In this document: positions 49,971-58,502 of the stretch, one piece after another
How positions within the stretch are numbered: the first letter of the stretch is position 1
How the letters are laid out: each line of letters begins with the position of its first letter
DNA from: DATLFA01 sp035525225
Lineage (GTDB): Bacteria; Actinomycetota; Acidimicrobiia; Acidimicrobiales; WLNW01
DNA length: 64,000 nucleotides
Direction: 5' to 3'
Assembly (NCBI GenBank): GCA_035525225.1
Contig: DATLFA010000094.1
Span: forward strand, 1 to 64,000
Position numbers and translations under genes: made by a program
Notes under the pieces: generated by a model
Told to the model about the DNA's origin: nothing
The model's input: only the letters and a program-made list of their open reading frames with translations
Database searches by the model: none

Positions 49971-50936
49971 CTAGCCCGGATCGCGACGGGCGCGGGCGCG
50001 GCGCTTGCCTTCGTGCATGGCCTGCACGCGAGCCAGGGGGATCGCGTGGCCCTCCTCGATGAGCTCCGCGCTCAATCTCTGCGGGCCCGGCATCTGCGCT
50101 GCCCATGGGTTGCGGTCGCCGAGATGTCCGAGCGCAGTGTGTACGGTGAAATCGGACGGCATGACGTCGTCGAGGTCACCCCAACCGACGGGGAACGACA
50201 CGGGAACGCCGGGCCTCGCCCGCGGGCTGTACGCGGCGATGACGGTGGCCGCACCGACCCGCGTCGAGTCGACGAACACCTTGCCGCCACGGTCCTCCTT
50301 CATGAACGCCGTCGTGGCGAGCTTCGGATCGAACAGTTCGGCGCGCGCCGCGATCGCTCTCGTCGCGGCAGCCGCATCCTCCATCGGCGCGTGGTCGTCG
50401 ATCGGCACGAACACGTGCACACCCTTGGCCCCGCTGGTCTTGACCGCACCTTCGAGTCCCAAATCGATCAGCACTTGGTGGACGAGATGGGCTGCTCGTA
50501 CCGCCAGCGCGAACGCGTCGGACTCGGGCGGGTCGAGGTCGAGCACGAGATGGGTCATGCGGTCGGGGTGGTCGACGCGTATGAGCGTCGGGTGATACTC
50601 CACGGCGCGCTGGTTGGCGAACCACAACAGTGTGCGCCGGTCGTTGCACAGCGCGTAGTTCACCTCGCGCTTCGACGCCTCGGCCCAGTACGGCACCGTA
50701 CGCACCCACGACGGCGTGTACTTCGGCACGTTCTTCTGCATGAACGGTTCTTGACCGGCATGGACCCGGATCACCGACAACGGCCGGTCTTGCAACTCGG
50801 GGATGACCCGGTCACTCACCCCATCGAGGTACTCCAGCAGGTCTCGCTTCGTCGCGCCCGCTTCGTCGAACAGTGGTTGGTCGAGGTTGGTGAACGTCAC
50901 CCCTTCGCGTGACTCTTCACCGCTCTTGCCGCTCAT
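49971..50936 (-). CDS. LigD-type polymerase (PolDom) protein
   Basis: The 321-residue protein is an archaeo-eukaryotic primase-like polymerase of the LigD PolDom group: VTFTNLDQPLFDEAG, LVLDLDPPE (metal-binding Asp pair) near residue 151, TSGAKGVHVFVPI, DSTRVGAATVIAAYSPRARPGVPVSFPV near 228-256. These add nucleotides at DNA ends in non-homologous end joining. It is a stand-alone polymerase domain without ligase or nuclease parts, and no Ku or ligase gene is next to it. The Lys/Arg-rich C-terminus could contact DNA. Confidence 0.9.
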   Translation of the reverse strand: MSGKSGEESREGVTFTNLDQPLFDEAGATKRDLLEYLDGVSDRVIPELQDRPLSVIRVHAGQEPFMQKNVPKYTPSWVRTVPYWAEASKREVNYALCNDRRTLLWFANQRAVEYHPTLIRVDHPDRMTHLVLDLDPPESDAFALAVRAAHLVHQVLIDLGLEGAVKTSGAKGVHVFVPIDDHAPMEDAAAATRAIAARAELFDPKLATTAFMKEDRGGKVFVDSTRVGAATVIAAYSPRARPGVPVSFPVGWGDLDDVMPSDFTVHTALGHLGDRNPWAAQMPGPQRLSAELIEEGHAIPLARVQAMHEGKRRARARRDPG

Positions 50937-50979
50937 CTATCGTGACGCTAGCGACAACAGACGACCGAGACCTTCCGGC

Positions 50980-51424
50980 TCATACGAAACCTTTGACAAT
51001 CGCAGCAACTGCTCCGCATCCGGCGAGCAGCAATGTGCCGAGCTGAAGATGTCGTGCATCGATGCGGCCGCGCAGCACGACTCCTGCGGCGTAGCCAACC
51101 ACGAGCGCGATGGCGCATGCGATGAGTAGACCGGACGAGATGTCGGGCGCGCCCCGCACCGCCACCGAGATCGCGTTGCGCGGCAATCGCAGCCGGTACC
51201 AACAAGGAGAACGCGCGGCGGAAGTCGGCGTGGCGTCCCTCTCGGCCGAGCACGAGCACGTTGACGCCCAACGCGAGAAGGTTCGCCAGCCGCACGCCAT
51301 CGCGGCCGCCGTACACAACCGTGAGCGCGGGCACACAGACAATCGAGAACCCCAGCCCCGTGACGGCGTGCGTCGTGGCGCCAAGGGCCACCGCCGCGAT
51401 CGTCAGTGCGTTGCCCGCATCCAT
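50980..51424 (-). pseudogene. decayed TauE/SafE-type transporter gene
   Basis: The first frame from 51424 begins with TauE/SafE-like sequence (GLGFSIVCVPALTVVYGGRDGVRLANLLAL). Near 51185 the reading passes to a second frame that ends at 50980 with a plausible last part (GLLIACAIALVVGYAAGVVL, then GTLLLAGCGAVAAIVKGF). Joined it gives only about 148 residues instead of about 240-250, so about 90 residues of the middle are missing as well as the frame. It is not able to make a normal anion transporter. Confidence 0.55.
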
Positions 51425-51476
51425 TGACTACCTGGGGATTTGAAGAGCACGGGCCATTGTCCCGTCAGACTGCCCG

Positions 51477-52709
51477 ATGATGGCCCGGCCGCCGGCAACC
51501 GACGACCAATTCGAGCCGGGATACCCTCGCGCCGTGAACGATCCACCGACCGGCGTGAGCACCTTTCGGGTAGAGCGAGGTCTGCGGGCGGTGATCTGCG
51601 GCTTGGGCGCGGTGCGCGAACGGTTGGCCGCGGAGGTGGACGCCCAGCAACTTCGCCGGCCGATGATTGTCTGCGGCGCAAGTGTCGCGCGGTCTCCGGC
51701 ACTCGACACGGTCCGTCGCGCGCTCGATCGTGACGTGCTGGTGTTCGACGGTTCGCGGCCGCACACACCGGTCGAGACGGTCGACGCCGGGGCAGCATTG
51801 GCGCGTGCCAATGACGCCGATGGCCTCGTCGCGGTCGGCGGCAGCAGTGCCGTCGATTGTGCGAAGGGCATCGCCGTCTTGCTCGGAACCGACACCGCAA
51901 CCGTGGCCGATCTGGAACCGGTCATGTTCGGCCGACTATCCGAGCAGTCGGACGCCACGGCGCGTCGGACGATCGGCGTCGTCATGGTGACGACCACGCT
52001 GTCGTTCGCAGAGTTCTTGCCGTTCTGGGGGGCGCGCCACGGCGATACGGCGCGCAAAGTGCCCTACGGCGACAGCAACTGCGTCGACCGCACCGCGTTC
52101 CTCGACGGTGAGATCGCAGTCCACACTCCCACCCGAGTCTGGAACGAGACCGCGGTCAAAGCGCTCGACGACACGATCTTGGCGTTCTGCCGAAGCGACG
52201 GCGAACCCTTCTGCGACCCGATCCTTCTCAGCGCGACACGACAGCTCACCGAGTCGCTTCGGGGCACTGGTGAGATCGATCTTGCCGCACGTCGACAGAG
52301 CGAACTCGTTGCCACGTGGATGACCAAGATGGCGCTGCCCCGCCTCGCAGCGCCGCGTTTCGGCGGGTGGTTTTCGACCGCCGCGAGGCACGCGCTGGGT
52401 GCCGTCTTCGAGCTGTCGCACGGCGTCGGATCATGTGTCGCGCTTCCCCACGCGCTCGAGTACCACCTCGACCTCACAGGGGCTCGCCAAGCAGAGATGG
52501 CCGATGCGCTGGGATGGCCCGTGGGCAATGGTGCGCCCCTCAGCGCCGGCCTCGCCGAATTCCTCACCGCGTTGGCGGTGCCGACGAGGTTGCGCGATGC
52601 CGGCATCGGCGCGGCCGAACTCGACGCCGTCGTCGACCGCATGCTCGACGAGTCACCGACCTTGGCGCCACGCGATCGGCTGCAACGCGCGTGCGAAGCC
52701 ATGGTCTGA
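51477..52709 (+). CDS. iron-containing alcohol dehydrogenase family protein
   Basis: The 410-residue protein is a group III (Fe-ADH) enzyme. The NAD motif GGSSAVDCAKG lies near residue 121, and metal ligands are provided by the helical region RHALGAVFELSHGVGSCVALPHALEYH. It resembles maleylacetate reductases and related enzymes, but no aromatic catabolic genes are adjacent, so the substrate remains open. The start may be ATG 51477 or GTG 51534; no ribosome-binding site settles it. Confidence 0.85.
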   Translation: MMARPPATDDQFEPGYPRAVNDPPTGVSTFRVERGLRAVICGLGAVRERLAAEVDAQQLRRPMIVCGASVARSPALDTVRRALDRDVLVFDGSRPHTPVETVDAGAALARANDADGLVAVGGSSAVDCAKGIAVLLGTDTATVADLEPVMFGRLSEQSDATARRTIGVVMVTTTLSFAEFLPFWGARHGDTARKVPYGDSNCVDRTAFLDGEIAVHTPTRVWNETAVKALDDTILAFCRSDGEPFCDPILLSATRQLTESLRGTGEIDLAARRQSELVATWMTKMALPRLAAPRFGGWFSTAARHALGAVFELSHGVGSCVALPHALEYHLDLTGARQAEMADALGWPVGNGAPLSAGLAEFLTALAVPTRLRDAGIGAAELDAVVDRMLDESPTLAPRDRLQRACEAMV

Positions 52710-52855
52710 GACAGTCGTCGAAACGATCTCCGGGTCGAAGAGCACGCCCACCGTGCTTTTCGGCTACCGAGTTGGCCGAGAAGTTGACGCGGCGCACAAC
52801 CAGGTGCGGCACGCGCTCGCTCCAAAACGTCGCCGCGGGGACGCTTTTGCGCGCG

Positions 52856-55153
52856 CTAGCGCGCGGCTTGGATCGCGGACCACACGCACTCGGCGGTGCA
52901 CGGCATGTCGATGTGCATGACACCGAGGTGCGATACCGCGTCGATCACCGCGTTTTGGATCGCGGGTGTCGAACCGATGGTGCCCGACTCGCCGATGCCC
53001 TTTGCTCCGAGCGGGTTGCGAGGGCTGTCGGTCTGCGTGTTCGACGTCTCGAAGCTGCACAGCTCGGACGCGGCCGGGATGCCGTAGTCGGCCAGGTTCG
53101 ACGTCACCGGGTTGCCGTCGGTGTCGAACTGCACCCATTCGTACAATGCCTGCGCGGCGCCGTGCGCGATGCCGCCGTGTTGTTGCCCGGCGACGAGCAA
53201 CGGGTTGAGGATGCGACCGCAGTCGTCGACGGCGACGTGGCGCAGCATCTGCACGGCCCCGGTTTCGATATCGACCTCGACGACCGATATGTGCGCGCCG
53301 AACGGGAAGGTCGAGCCGGTGCCGTCGAAGTCGAGTTCGTGACGCAAGACGCCGGGCTCGACGCCGTCGGGAAGCTTCGCCGCCTCCTTCGACGCCGCCG
53401 CGAGATCGGCCCACGACACGCGCTTCGCCGGCACGCCCGCGACGTGTAGGCCGCCGCCGCCGACCACCATGTCGTCGGCGGTCGCTTCGAGTAGGTGCGC
53501 GGCGATGTTCGTGGCCCGATCGAGCACCTCGAGCGACGCCAGATGGACCGCGCTACCGGCAGTCTGCAGCGACCGCGAACCCAACGTGCCGTTGCCGCGA
53601 GGCACGGTGGCCGTGTCGGAGTCGACGAGCTTGATCTTGTCCATCGGGATGCCGAGCACGTCGCTGGCCAACATCGCGAATGCGGTGTGATGGCCCTGCC
53701 CGTGCGCGCTCGTACCCGCGAACACGCTGGCGCTGCCGTCGTCGTGGATCTCGACCGCACCGAACTCGATGTGCAGACCGACCGGCGCGGTGATCTCGAC
53801 GTAGGTCGACAAGCCGATGCCGAGCTGCTTGACGTCGCCGTTGGCGCGACGCGTGGCTTGCTCGGCTCGCAATGCCGTGTATCCGGCGGCAGCAAGCGCG
53901 GCGTCAAGCGACTTCTCGTAGTCGCCCGAGTCGTAGTTGGCACCAACGGGCGTGGTCATCGGAAATGTGCCGGGCTGGATGAAGTTGATCCGCCGGATCT
54001 CTGCCGGGTCCATGCCGATCTTGTCCGCGGCCACATCGAGCACACGCTCGATCAGTTGCGTAGCTTCGGGCCGGCCCGCCCCACGAACCGCGCCGATCGT
54101 GGTGTTGTTCGTCATGACGCTGGCGGTCTTGAAGCGCACCTTGGGCACCGCGTACACACCAACCGACATCATCTGGGTGAGCATCGGCAAGATCGCGCCG
54201 ATCGCCGGATACGCACCCGCCGAGGCGACCACATTGGCATCGAGGCCGACGATCTTGCCCGCCTTGGTGACTCCGAGCTTGGCGCTCATCACGTAGTCGC
54301 GGCCCTGCACGAGCGACACCATGTCCTCGGAGCGGGTCTCGGCCCACTTCACCGGACGGTTCAGCGCCAGCGCGACCTTGGCCGCGACGAGGTGCTCGAC
54401 ATAGCCCGCGGCCTTGGGCCCGAACCCGCCGCCGACCCACGGGCACACGACGCGCAACTTCTCCGGTTCGAGCCCGAGCATCGGCGCGTAGGAGCCGTGG
54501 ATGGAATGCGGCGCCTGATGCGATACCCAAAGCGTGAGCCCACCGTCGCTCGGTACGGCGACGACACCGTTGTTCTCGATCGGCACCCCGGCGAGTCGCT
54601 GGCTCACCATCGTGACCTCCGCGACCACATCGGCGCCCTCGAGCGGGTCGGCGTCTTGGCCGATGTCGGTGCCGAAGCACACGTTCGACCCGTGCTCGGG
54701 GAACAACAGTGGCGCGTCGGCGTCGAGGCCCGCCATCGCCGTGTTGACCACGGGCAACTGTTGGTACTCCACGATCACCGCATCGGCGGCATCACCGGCT
54801 TGCGACTTGGTCTCGGCGACGACGGCCGCGACGATGTCGCCGACGAAGCGCACCTTGCCGGCGGCGAAAATCGGCCGGTTGAGTGCAGCCGGCATCATCG
54901 CAAACCCCTGGAACGACGCCAGACCGAGATCGTCGCCGCCTGCGTGATACACCCCGACGACGCCCGGCATCGACGTCGCCGCACTGATGTCGACCGAGAC
55001 GACGTTGCCGTGGGCAACCGTCGAACGCACATAGCTCACATGCAGCATTCCCGGCTCGACGAGGTCGTCGACGAACTTCCCTTCACCCGTGAGAAGTGTC
55101 GGGTCCTCCAGGCGCAGCACCGCGTTACCCAGGATCGAACCGGAACCAGCCAT
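52856..55153 (-). CDS. xanthine dehydrogenase family molybdopterin-binding (large) subunit
   Basis: The 765-residue protein has the CoxL/aldehyde-oxidase layout: NAVLRLEDPTLLTGEGKFVDDL at the start, VRSTVAHG, VGGGFGPKAAG near residue 264, VRGAGRPEA, and the catalytic Glu region GAKGIGESGTIGSTPAIQNA near the end. The loop that marks true CO dehydrogenase (AYxCSFR) is not seen, so it is an aldehyde- or purine-type hydroxylase. It carries the Mo-molybdopterin cofactor. The normal FAD (CoxM) and 2Fe-2S (CoxS) subunits are not encoded beside it. ATG 55153 is preferred over the longer open frame, whose extension is Arg-rich. Confidence 0.9.
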   Translation of the reverse strand: MAGSGSILGNAVLRLEDPTLLTGEGKFVDDLVEPGMLHVSYVRSTVAHGNVVSVDISAATSMPGVVGVYHAGGDDLGLASFQGFAMMPAALNRPIFAAGKVRFVGDIVAAVVAETKSQAGDAADAVIVEYQQLPVVNTAMAGLDADAPLLFPEHGSNVCFGTDIGQDADPLEGADVVAEVTMVSQRLAGVPIENNGVVAVPSDGGLTLWVSHQAPHSIHGSYAPMLGLEPEKLRVVCPWVGGGFGPKAAGYVEHLVAAKVALALNRPVKWAETRSEDMVSLVQGRDYVMSAKLGVTKAGKIVGLDANVVASAGAYPAIGAILPMLTQMMSVGVYAVPKVRFKTASVMTNNTTIGAVRGAGRPEATQLIERVLDVAADKIGMDPAEIRRINFIQPGTFPMTTPVGANYDSGDYEKSLDAALAAAGYTALRAEQATRRANGDVKQLGIGLSTYVEITAPVGLHIEFGAVEIHDDGSASVFAGTSAHGQGHHTAFAMLASDVLGIPMDKIKLVDSDTATVPRGNGTLGSRSLQTAGSAVHLASLEVLDRATNIAAHLLEATADDMVVGGGGLHVAGVPAKRVSWADLAAASKEAAKLPDGVEPGVLRHELDFDGTGSTFPFGAHISVVEVDIETGAVQMLRHVAVDDCGRILNPLLVAGQQHGGIAHGAAQALYEWVQFDTDGNPVTSNLADYGIPAASELCSFETSNTQTDSPRNPLGAKGIGESGTIGSTPAIQNAVIDAVSHLGVMHIDMPCTAECVWSAIQAAR

Positions 55154-55211
55154 GCCAGACCCCCGTCTTCGAGCTTCCCCGCGGCGGATCCTACTCACGG
55201 AAACGAGCCGT

Positions 55212-56588
55212 CTACGTGGTGAAGTGCCGCGACACGTTGGCCGCCTCTTGCGTGAGGGTCGTCGCGCTGACGAGGTCACTCGCTTGCGACTGCAGCACCG
55301 CGGTCCAACGACTCAAGATCTCCGCCGCCTCGCCGCTGGCGTAGAGCTGAGTCTCGAGCTCGGCCAACGACTTCTGGTACAGCGCCTCGAAGGTGCTGTT
55401 GGCCAGGAATCGCGTCACCAAGACATTGCTGCGGCCGCCGAAGCCACCACCGCCCCCCAGGCGCGGCGCAGCCGCAGCCCCGGGGCGGGCTGCGCCGCCG
55501 CCGCCAGCGCCACCACCCATGCCGCCGAAGGACAGGTTGAGGTCCCATGACACGACCGTCATGAGGCCAGTCTTCTCGTCATAGCGCAGGTAGGAGTTGT
55601 TGCCGGGCCCGTCGATGTCATCCTGATTGGCGACGAGCTCTTGGCCGGCGAGGTACTTGGCGAACGCGGCGATGTCGAGGTGTTGCGACAGCTCGGCCGC
55701 GAACGTCGCGTCGTCGGCAGTGTTGATGAACTTCAGAAAGTCGGTGAGGGGCTTGAAGTTCTCTACGTCGGTGTCGGTCTCCTGATCGAAGATCTCGTCG
55801 TACGCGTCAGGGTCGTCGCCGCGGTAGCTGTAGTCGCCACCACTCTCCGCCTTGTAGAGCACGCCGTCGTTGGCGAAGTTGTCGTCTTCCCATTCGTCGT
55901 CGGGGCTCTCGATCGCGAGGCGCAGCACCTCGGCGCCGCCGTTGACGCTGAAGCGTGTCGCGATCGCCTTCTGCGTCGCTTGGCCACTGAGGCCGATCAG
56001 CTCGAGGGCGACCGCTTCGTTGAGGGAGGTCGTCGTGTTGTTGGACCGGATGACGAACTCGGTGTATCCCTCGTGGCTTTGGCCGTCGACGAACTTGTCC
56101 AGACGCACCAACCACGGAAGCGTGGCGGGGCTCTCGGCCGAGGCGTTGCCGCCCGGTCCACCGGCACGGTTGGCCCCGCCGTTGTTGTTGCGCAGGCCCA
56201 TCAGCGACGAGTTGCCCTTGAGCCGCAGGCCGACGTTCTTCAGGGTCACGCCGTCGATGGAGATGGTCGCCGAGATCCAGTCCTTGTCCCCCGATGACCG
56301 GAACGTGGCGATCATCGCGTCGTACTCGGCTCGAGCGAACGTGACCTCGATGTCGTGCACGACGGAGCTGTCGAAGAGTTCGCCGCCGTCGTCGGATCGT
56401 TCGCTCGACGAGCTCGACCGGGCCACGGACCCTCCGGAGGACGACTCTGCCGACGACGGGTCGCTTCGGGCCGGCTCGCTCGCATCGCCCGAGCTGCACC
56501 GGGCGAGCAACGAGACGACAACCGCAGCGCCCGCCCATCTGATGCGCCGAGTCCTACATCGCGGGGCATCGGGGAACGCGGTGAACAT
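55212..56588 (-). CDS. CotH-type secreted kinase-like protein
   Basis: The 458-residue protein has a signal or lipoprotein peptide (AAVVVSLLARC), a Ser-rich linker and a CotH domain: VTFARAEYDAMIATF, LKGNSSLMGLR, the FVIRSNNTTTSLNEAVALEL segment, ATRFSVNGGAEV, then the DDIDGPGNNSYLRY and VVSWDLNLSFGG ends; a Gly/Ala-rich stretch lies near 385-405. CotH proteins are atypical secreted kinases; in Bacillus CotH phosphorylates spore-coat proteins. The pairing with DUF4956 and VTC genes is a known co-occurrence. GGAGG precedes the ATG. PHO-like repeats lie 50 bases upstream. Confidence 0.9.
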   Translation of the reverse strand: MFTAFPDAPRCRTRRIRWAGAAVVVSLLARCSSGDASEPARSDPSSAESSSGGSVARSSSSSERSDDGGELFDSSVVHDIEVTFARAEYDAMIATFRSSGDKDWISATISIDGVTLKNVGLRLKGNSSLMGLRNNNGGANRAGGPGGNASAESPATLPWLVRLDKFVDGQSHEGYTEFVIRSNNTTTSLNEAVALELIGLSGQATQKAIATRFSVNGGAEVLRLAIESPDDEWEDDNFANDGVLYKAESGGDYSYRGDDPDAYDEIFDQETDTDVENFKPLTDFLKFINTADDATFAAELSQHLDIAAFAKYLAGQELVANQDDIDGPGNNSYLRYDEKTGLMTVVSWDLNLSFGGMGGGAGGGGAARPGAAAAPRLGGGGGFGGRSNVLVTRFLANSTFEALYQKSLAELETQLYASGEAAEILSRWTAVLQSQASDLVSATTLTQEAANVSRHFTT

Positions 56589-56638
56589 GGTGGCAACCTC
56601 CGGTCGAGGTCATTGAAGGCGGCGCACCTAAGGGTTCG

Positions 56639-56667
56639 ACATGAACCAGGTGAGAACCACGTGAGAA
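56639..56667 (-). promoter_or_regulatory. 11-bp direct repeats facing cotH (weaker PHO-like box)
   Basis: On the minus strand TTCTCAC occurs twice 11 bases apart (56661-56667 and 56650-56656), followed at the same step by TTCATGT (56639-56645). The period and the TTC.CAC core resemble PHO boxes, but the match to GTTCACC is weaker than in the plus-oriented set. Confidence 0.35.
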
Positions 56668-56694
56668 GGCGCGTGCCGGGGCGGATCTCACGCA

Positions 56695-56733
56695 GTTCAC
56701 GTCGTGTTCACATGAAGTTCTTACCTTGGTCAC
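56695..56733 (+). promoter_or_regulatory. four-unit PHO-box-like direct repeat
   Basis: GTTCAC, GTTCAC, GTTCTT and GGTCACC begin at 56695, 56706, 56717 and 56728, exactly 11 bases apart. The Streptomyces PhoP site (PHO box) is built from 11-bp direct repeats of GTTCACC. The set lies 37-75 bases before the DUF4956 start, in a normal position for control of the DUF4956-VTC operon. Confidence 0.55.
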
Positions 56734-56769
56734 CCAGCATACGAGCCACCTACACCCATGGAGGATCTC

Positions 56770-57402
56770 ATGCCGGACGCGCTCGCCATCGCTACCGATC
56801 TCGTCGCCATCATCGTGCTGAGCTACGGCATCTACTTCCGGAGGCACCGTCGCCGCGACATGCTGCTCGCGTACGTCGCGCTCAATGTGGGCGTGATGGC
56901 CGTCGCGATGGCTCTTTCGTCGGGTGCCGTCGGCGTGGGCCTCGGCTTGGGCCTCTTCGGCGTCTTGTCGATCATCCGACTTCGATCGTCGGAGATCACG
57001 CAAGAAGAGGTCGCCTACTACTTCATCTCATTGGCAATGGGTCTGCTGGCGGGCGTCGATCTCGACCGGGTCTGGCTGAGCCCCTCACTCATGGCCACCA
57101 TGGTCGCGGTGATGTTCGTCGCCGACCATCCGCGGTTGCTTGCGCAGTACCGCCAACAGATCGTCACGCTCGACGCGGCGCACACGAACGAGGCAGAGCT
57201 GATCCGTCGGCTCGAGCATTTGCTGTGCGCCGAAGTACGACACGTCGTCGTGTCCCGGCTCGACCTGGTCCGCGACACGACGACTGTCGATGTGCGGTAC
57301 CGACTGCTCGATCCCGAAGCGCCACAAGCACATGTACATACCTCCTCGTTCGAGCCGCAGGTGGAGCTCGATGTCGTGGAGAGGCGGGGCACGACGCGAT
57401 GA
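56770..57402 (+). CDS. DUF4956 domain membrane protein
   Basis: The 210-residue protein has three to four membrane helices in the N-terminal half (DLVAIIVLSYGIYF, LAYVALNVGVMAVAMAL, GLGLGLFGVLSIIRLRSSEITQEEVAYYFISLAMGLLAGV) and a soluble C-terminal domain of about 90 residues. The IIRLRSSEITQEEVAYYF motif marks DUF4956. Members occur beside VTC and CotH genes and may form a membrane partner for the polyphosphate polymerase. ATG 56770 is chosen because GGAGG lies 5 bases before it. Confidence 0.88.
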   Translation: MPDALAIATDLVAIIVLSYGIYFRRHRRRDMLLAYVALNVGVMAVAMALSSGAVGVGLGLGLFGVLSIIRLRSSEITQEEVAYYFISLAMGLLAGVDLDRVWLSPSLMATMVAVMFVADHPRLLAQYRQQIVTLDAAHTNEAELIRRLEHLLCAEVRHVVVSRLDLVRDTTTVDVRYRLLDPEAPQAHVHTSSFEPQVELDVVERRGTTR

Positions 57403-58181
57403 CCATGGCGCTGCACGCCCTGCACGCGGTCGCCACTCGGCTCGACTCCGCGTCGCTCGACGACACGATGGCAATCGCCGAGCTGCAGACCCGCGTCGAC
57501 CGAAAGTACATCCTCACGCCGCGGGCATTCCACCAGCTGACCGTCGATCTCCACGACCAGATGGAGGTGCTGGAGATCGACGGCCATCGGTGCTTTCGCT
57601 ACGAGTCCGTCTACTTCGACACCGAGGACCTCGCCTCCTACTACGACGCGGCCCGGGAGCGGCGGCGCCGCTTCAAGGTGCGCACCCGCGCCTACCTCGA
57701 TAGCGGTCGATGCGCGCTCGAGGTGAAGACCGCGGGCGGCCGCGGCGAGACGACGAAGGATCGGTCGGCCCACCCCTTCGAGCGGCGCGATCAACTCACC
57801 GACGACGCGCTCACATTCATACGTGAGAAGCTCCCGCTGTTGGGCGGTGGGCCGACGTTCGCTCCGGTGTTGACCACGCGCTACCGGCGCGCCACGCTCG
57901 TCGACCGCCGCGCCGGCAGCCGGGTGACTTGCGATGCCGATCTCGAATGCGTTGCGCCCGACGGTTCGTGCGTCTCTCTCGACGGCTATCTGTTGGTGGA
58001 GACCAAATCGACGGGCGCGCCGACGATCGCCGACCGTCTGTTGTGGTCCGCCGGTGAGCGGCCGGTCACGATCAGCAAGTTCGGCGTCGGCATGGCCGCG
58101 CTGAACCCGCACCTTCCTGCCAACAAGTGGAACCGCACGCTGCGCCGCTACTTCGGCTGGACACCGCTCGCTCCCCTGTAA
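57399..58181 (+). CDS. VTC-domain (polyphosphate polymerase) protein
   Basis: The 260-residue protein has the VTC tunnel-domain pattern: AELQTRVDRKYILTPRAFHQL near residues 26-46, RYESVYFDTEDLASYYDA, RRRRFKVRTRAYLDSGRCALEVKTAGG with the basic and acidic residues that line the tunnel, FAPVLTTRYRRATL, and YLLVETKSTGAP. VTC4 in yeast makes polyphosphate from ATP; bacterial VTC proteins are predicted to do the same. The ATG overlaps the DUF4956 stop (ATGA). Control by the upstream PHO-like box would fit a phosphate-storage role. Confidence 0.88.
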   Translation: MTMALHALHAVATRLDSASLDDTMAIAELQTRVDRKYILTPRAFHQLTVDLHDQMEVLEIDGHRCFRYESVYFDTEDLASYYDAARERRRRFKVRTRAYLDSGRCALEVKTAGGRGETTKDRSAHPFERRDQLTDDALTFIREKLPLLGGGPTFAPVLTTRYRRATLVDRRAGSRVTCDADLECVAPDGSCVSLDGYLLVETKSTGAPTIADRLLWSAGERPVTISKFGVGMAALNPHLPANKWNRTLRRYFGWTPLAPL

Positions 58182-58202
58182 TCAAACCTGCTCGACGCCG
58201 AG

Positions 58203-58439
58203 CTACGCGTCCCGCACGTCGCGCATGTCTTCTATTCGCAGGGCATCGAGGATCAGCCACCACGAAGCCAGACCGTGTTCGCAGTGTCCCAGGGGTACGA
58301 CCAGGCAATGGTCGGGGCAGCGACACACACCGTCGGCCACCCATTCCGCCAGCTCATCCTCGTCGGGGGGAGCCCAGCCGCTGTTGTGCTCGAACCATGA
58401 GTGGGCGTTTCGGATGGCTTGTTCGCGCGTGAGCTTCAC
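58203..58439 (-). CDS. small hypothetical protein (78 aa)
   Basis: The GTG-started frame begins MKLTREQAIRNAHSWFEHNSG and contains CRCPDHCLVVPLGHCEHGLASW, with five cysteines or histidines close together that could bind a metal. The N-terminal part resembles short helical modules of unknown function. A GAAGG lies just upstream of the start. No family is recognised. It is convergent with the VTC gene, 21 bases apart. Confidence 0.6.
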   Translation of the reverse strand: MKLTREQAIRNAHSWFEHNSGWAPPDEDELAEWVADGVCRCPDHCLVVPLGHCEHGLASWWLILDALRIEDMRDVRDA

Positions 58440-58502
58440 CCCTTCAGCGTGCCACAGTCAGCGGCGTGCCTCCGGGGAAGCGGCCGTTCGGCCCAGCGCT
58501 CG

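Noticed and set aside
52850..52865. 16-bp palindrome CGCGCGCTAGCGCGCG
   Set aside because: It spans the stop of the molybdopterin gene and is a simple GC alternation without a T-run. I did not call it a terminator.
53495..55222. A 575-codon plus-strand frame under the molybdopterin subunit
   Set aside because: It is Arg/His-rich with no recognisable domain and lies wholly under a clear CoxL-type gene.
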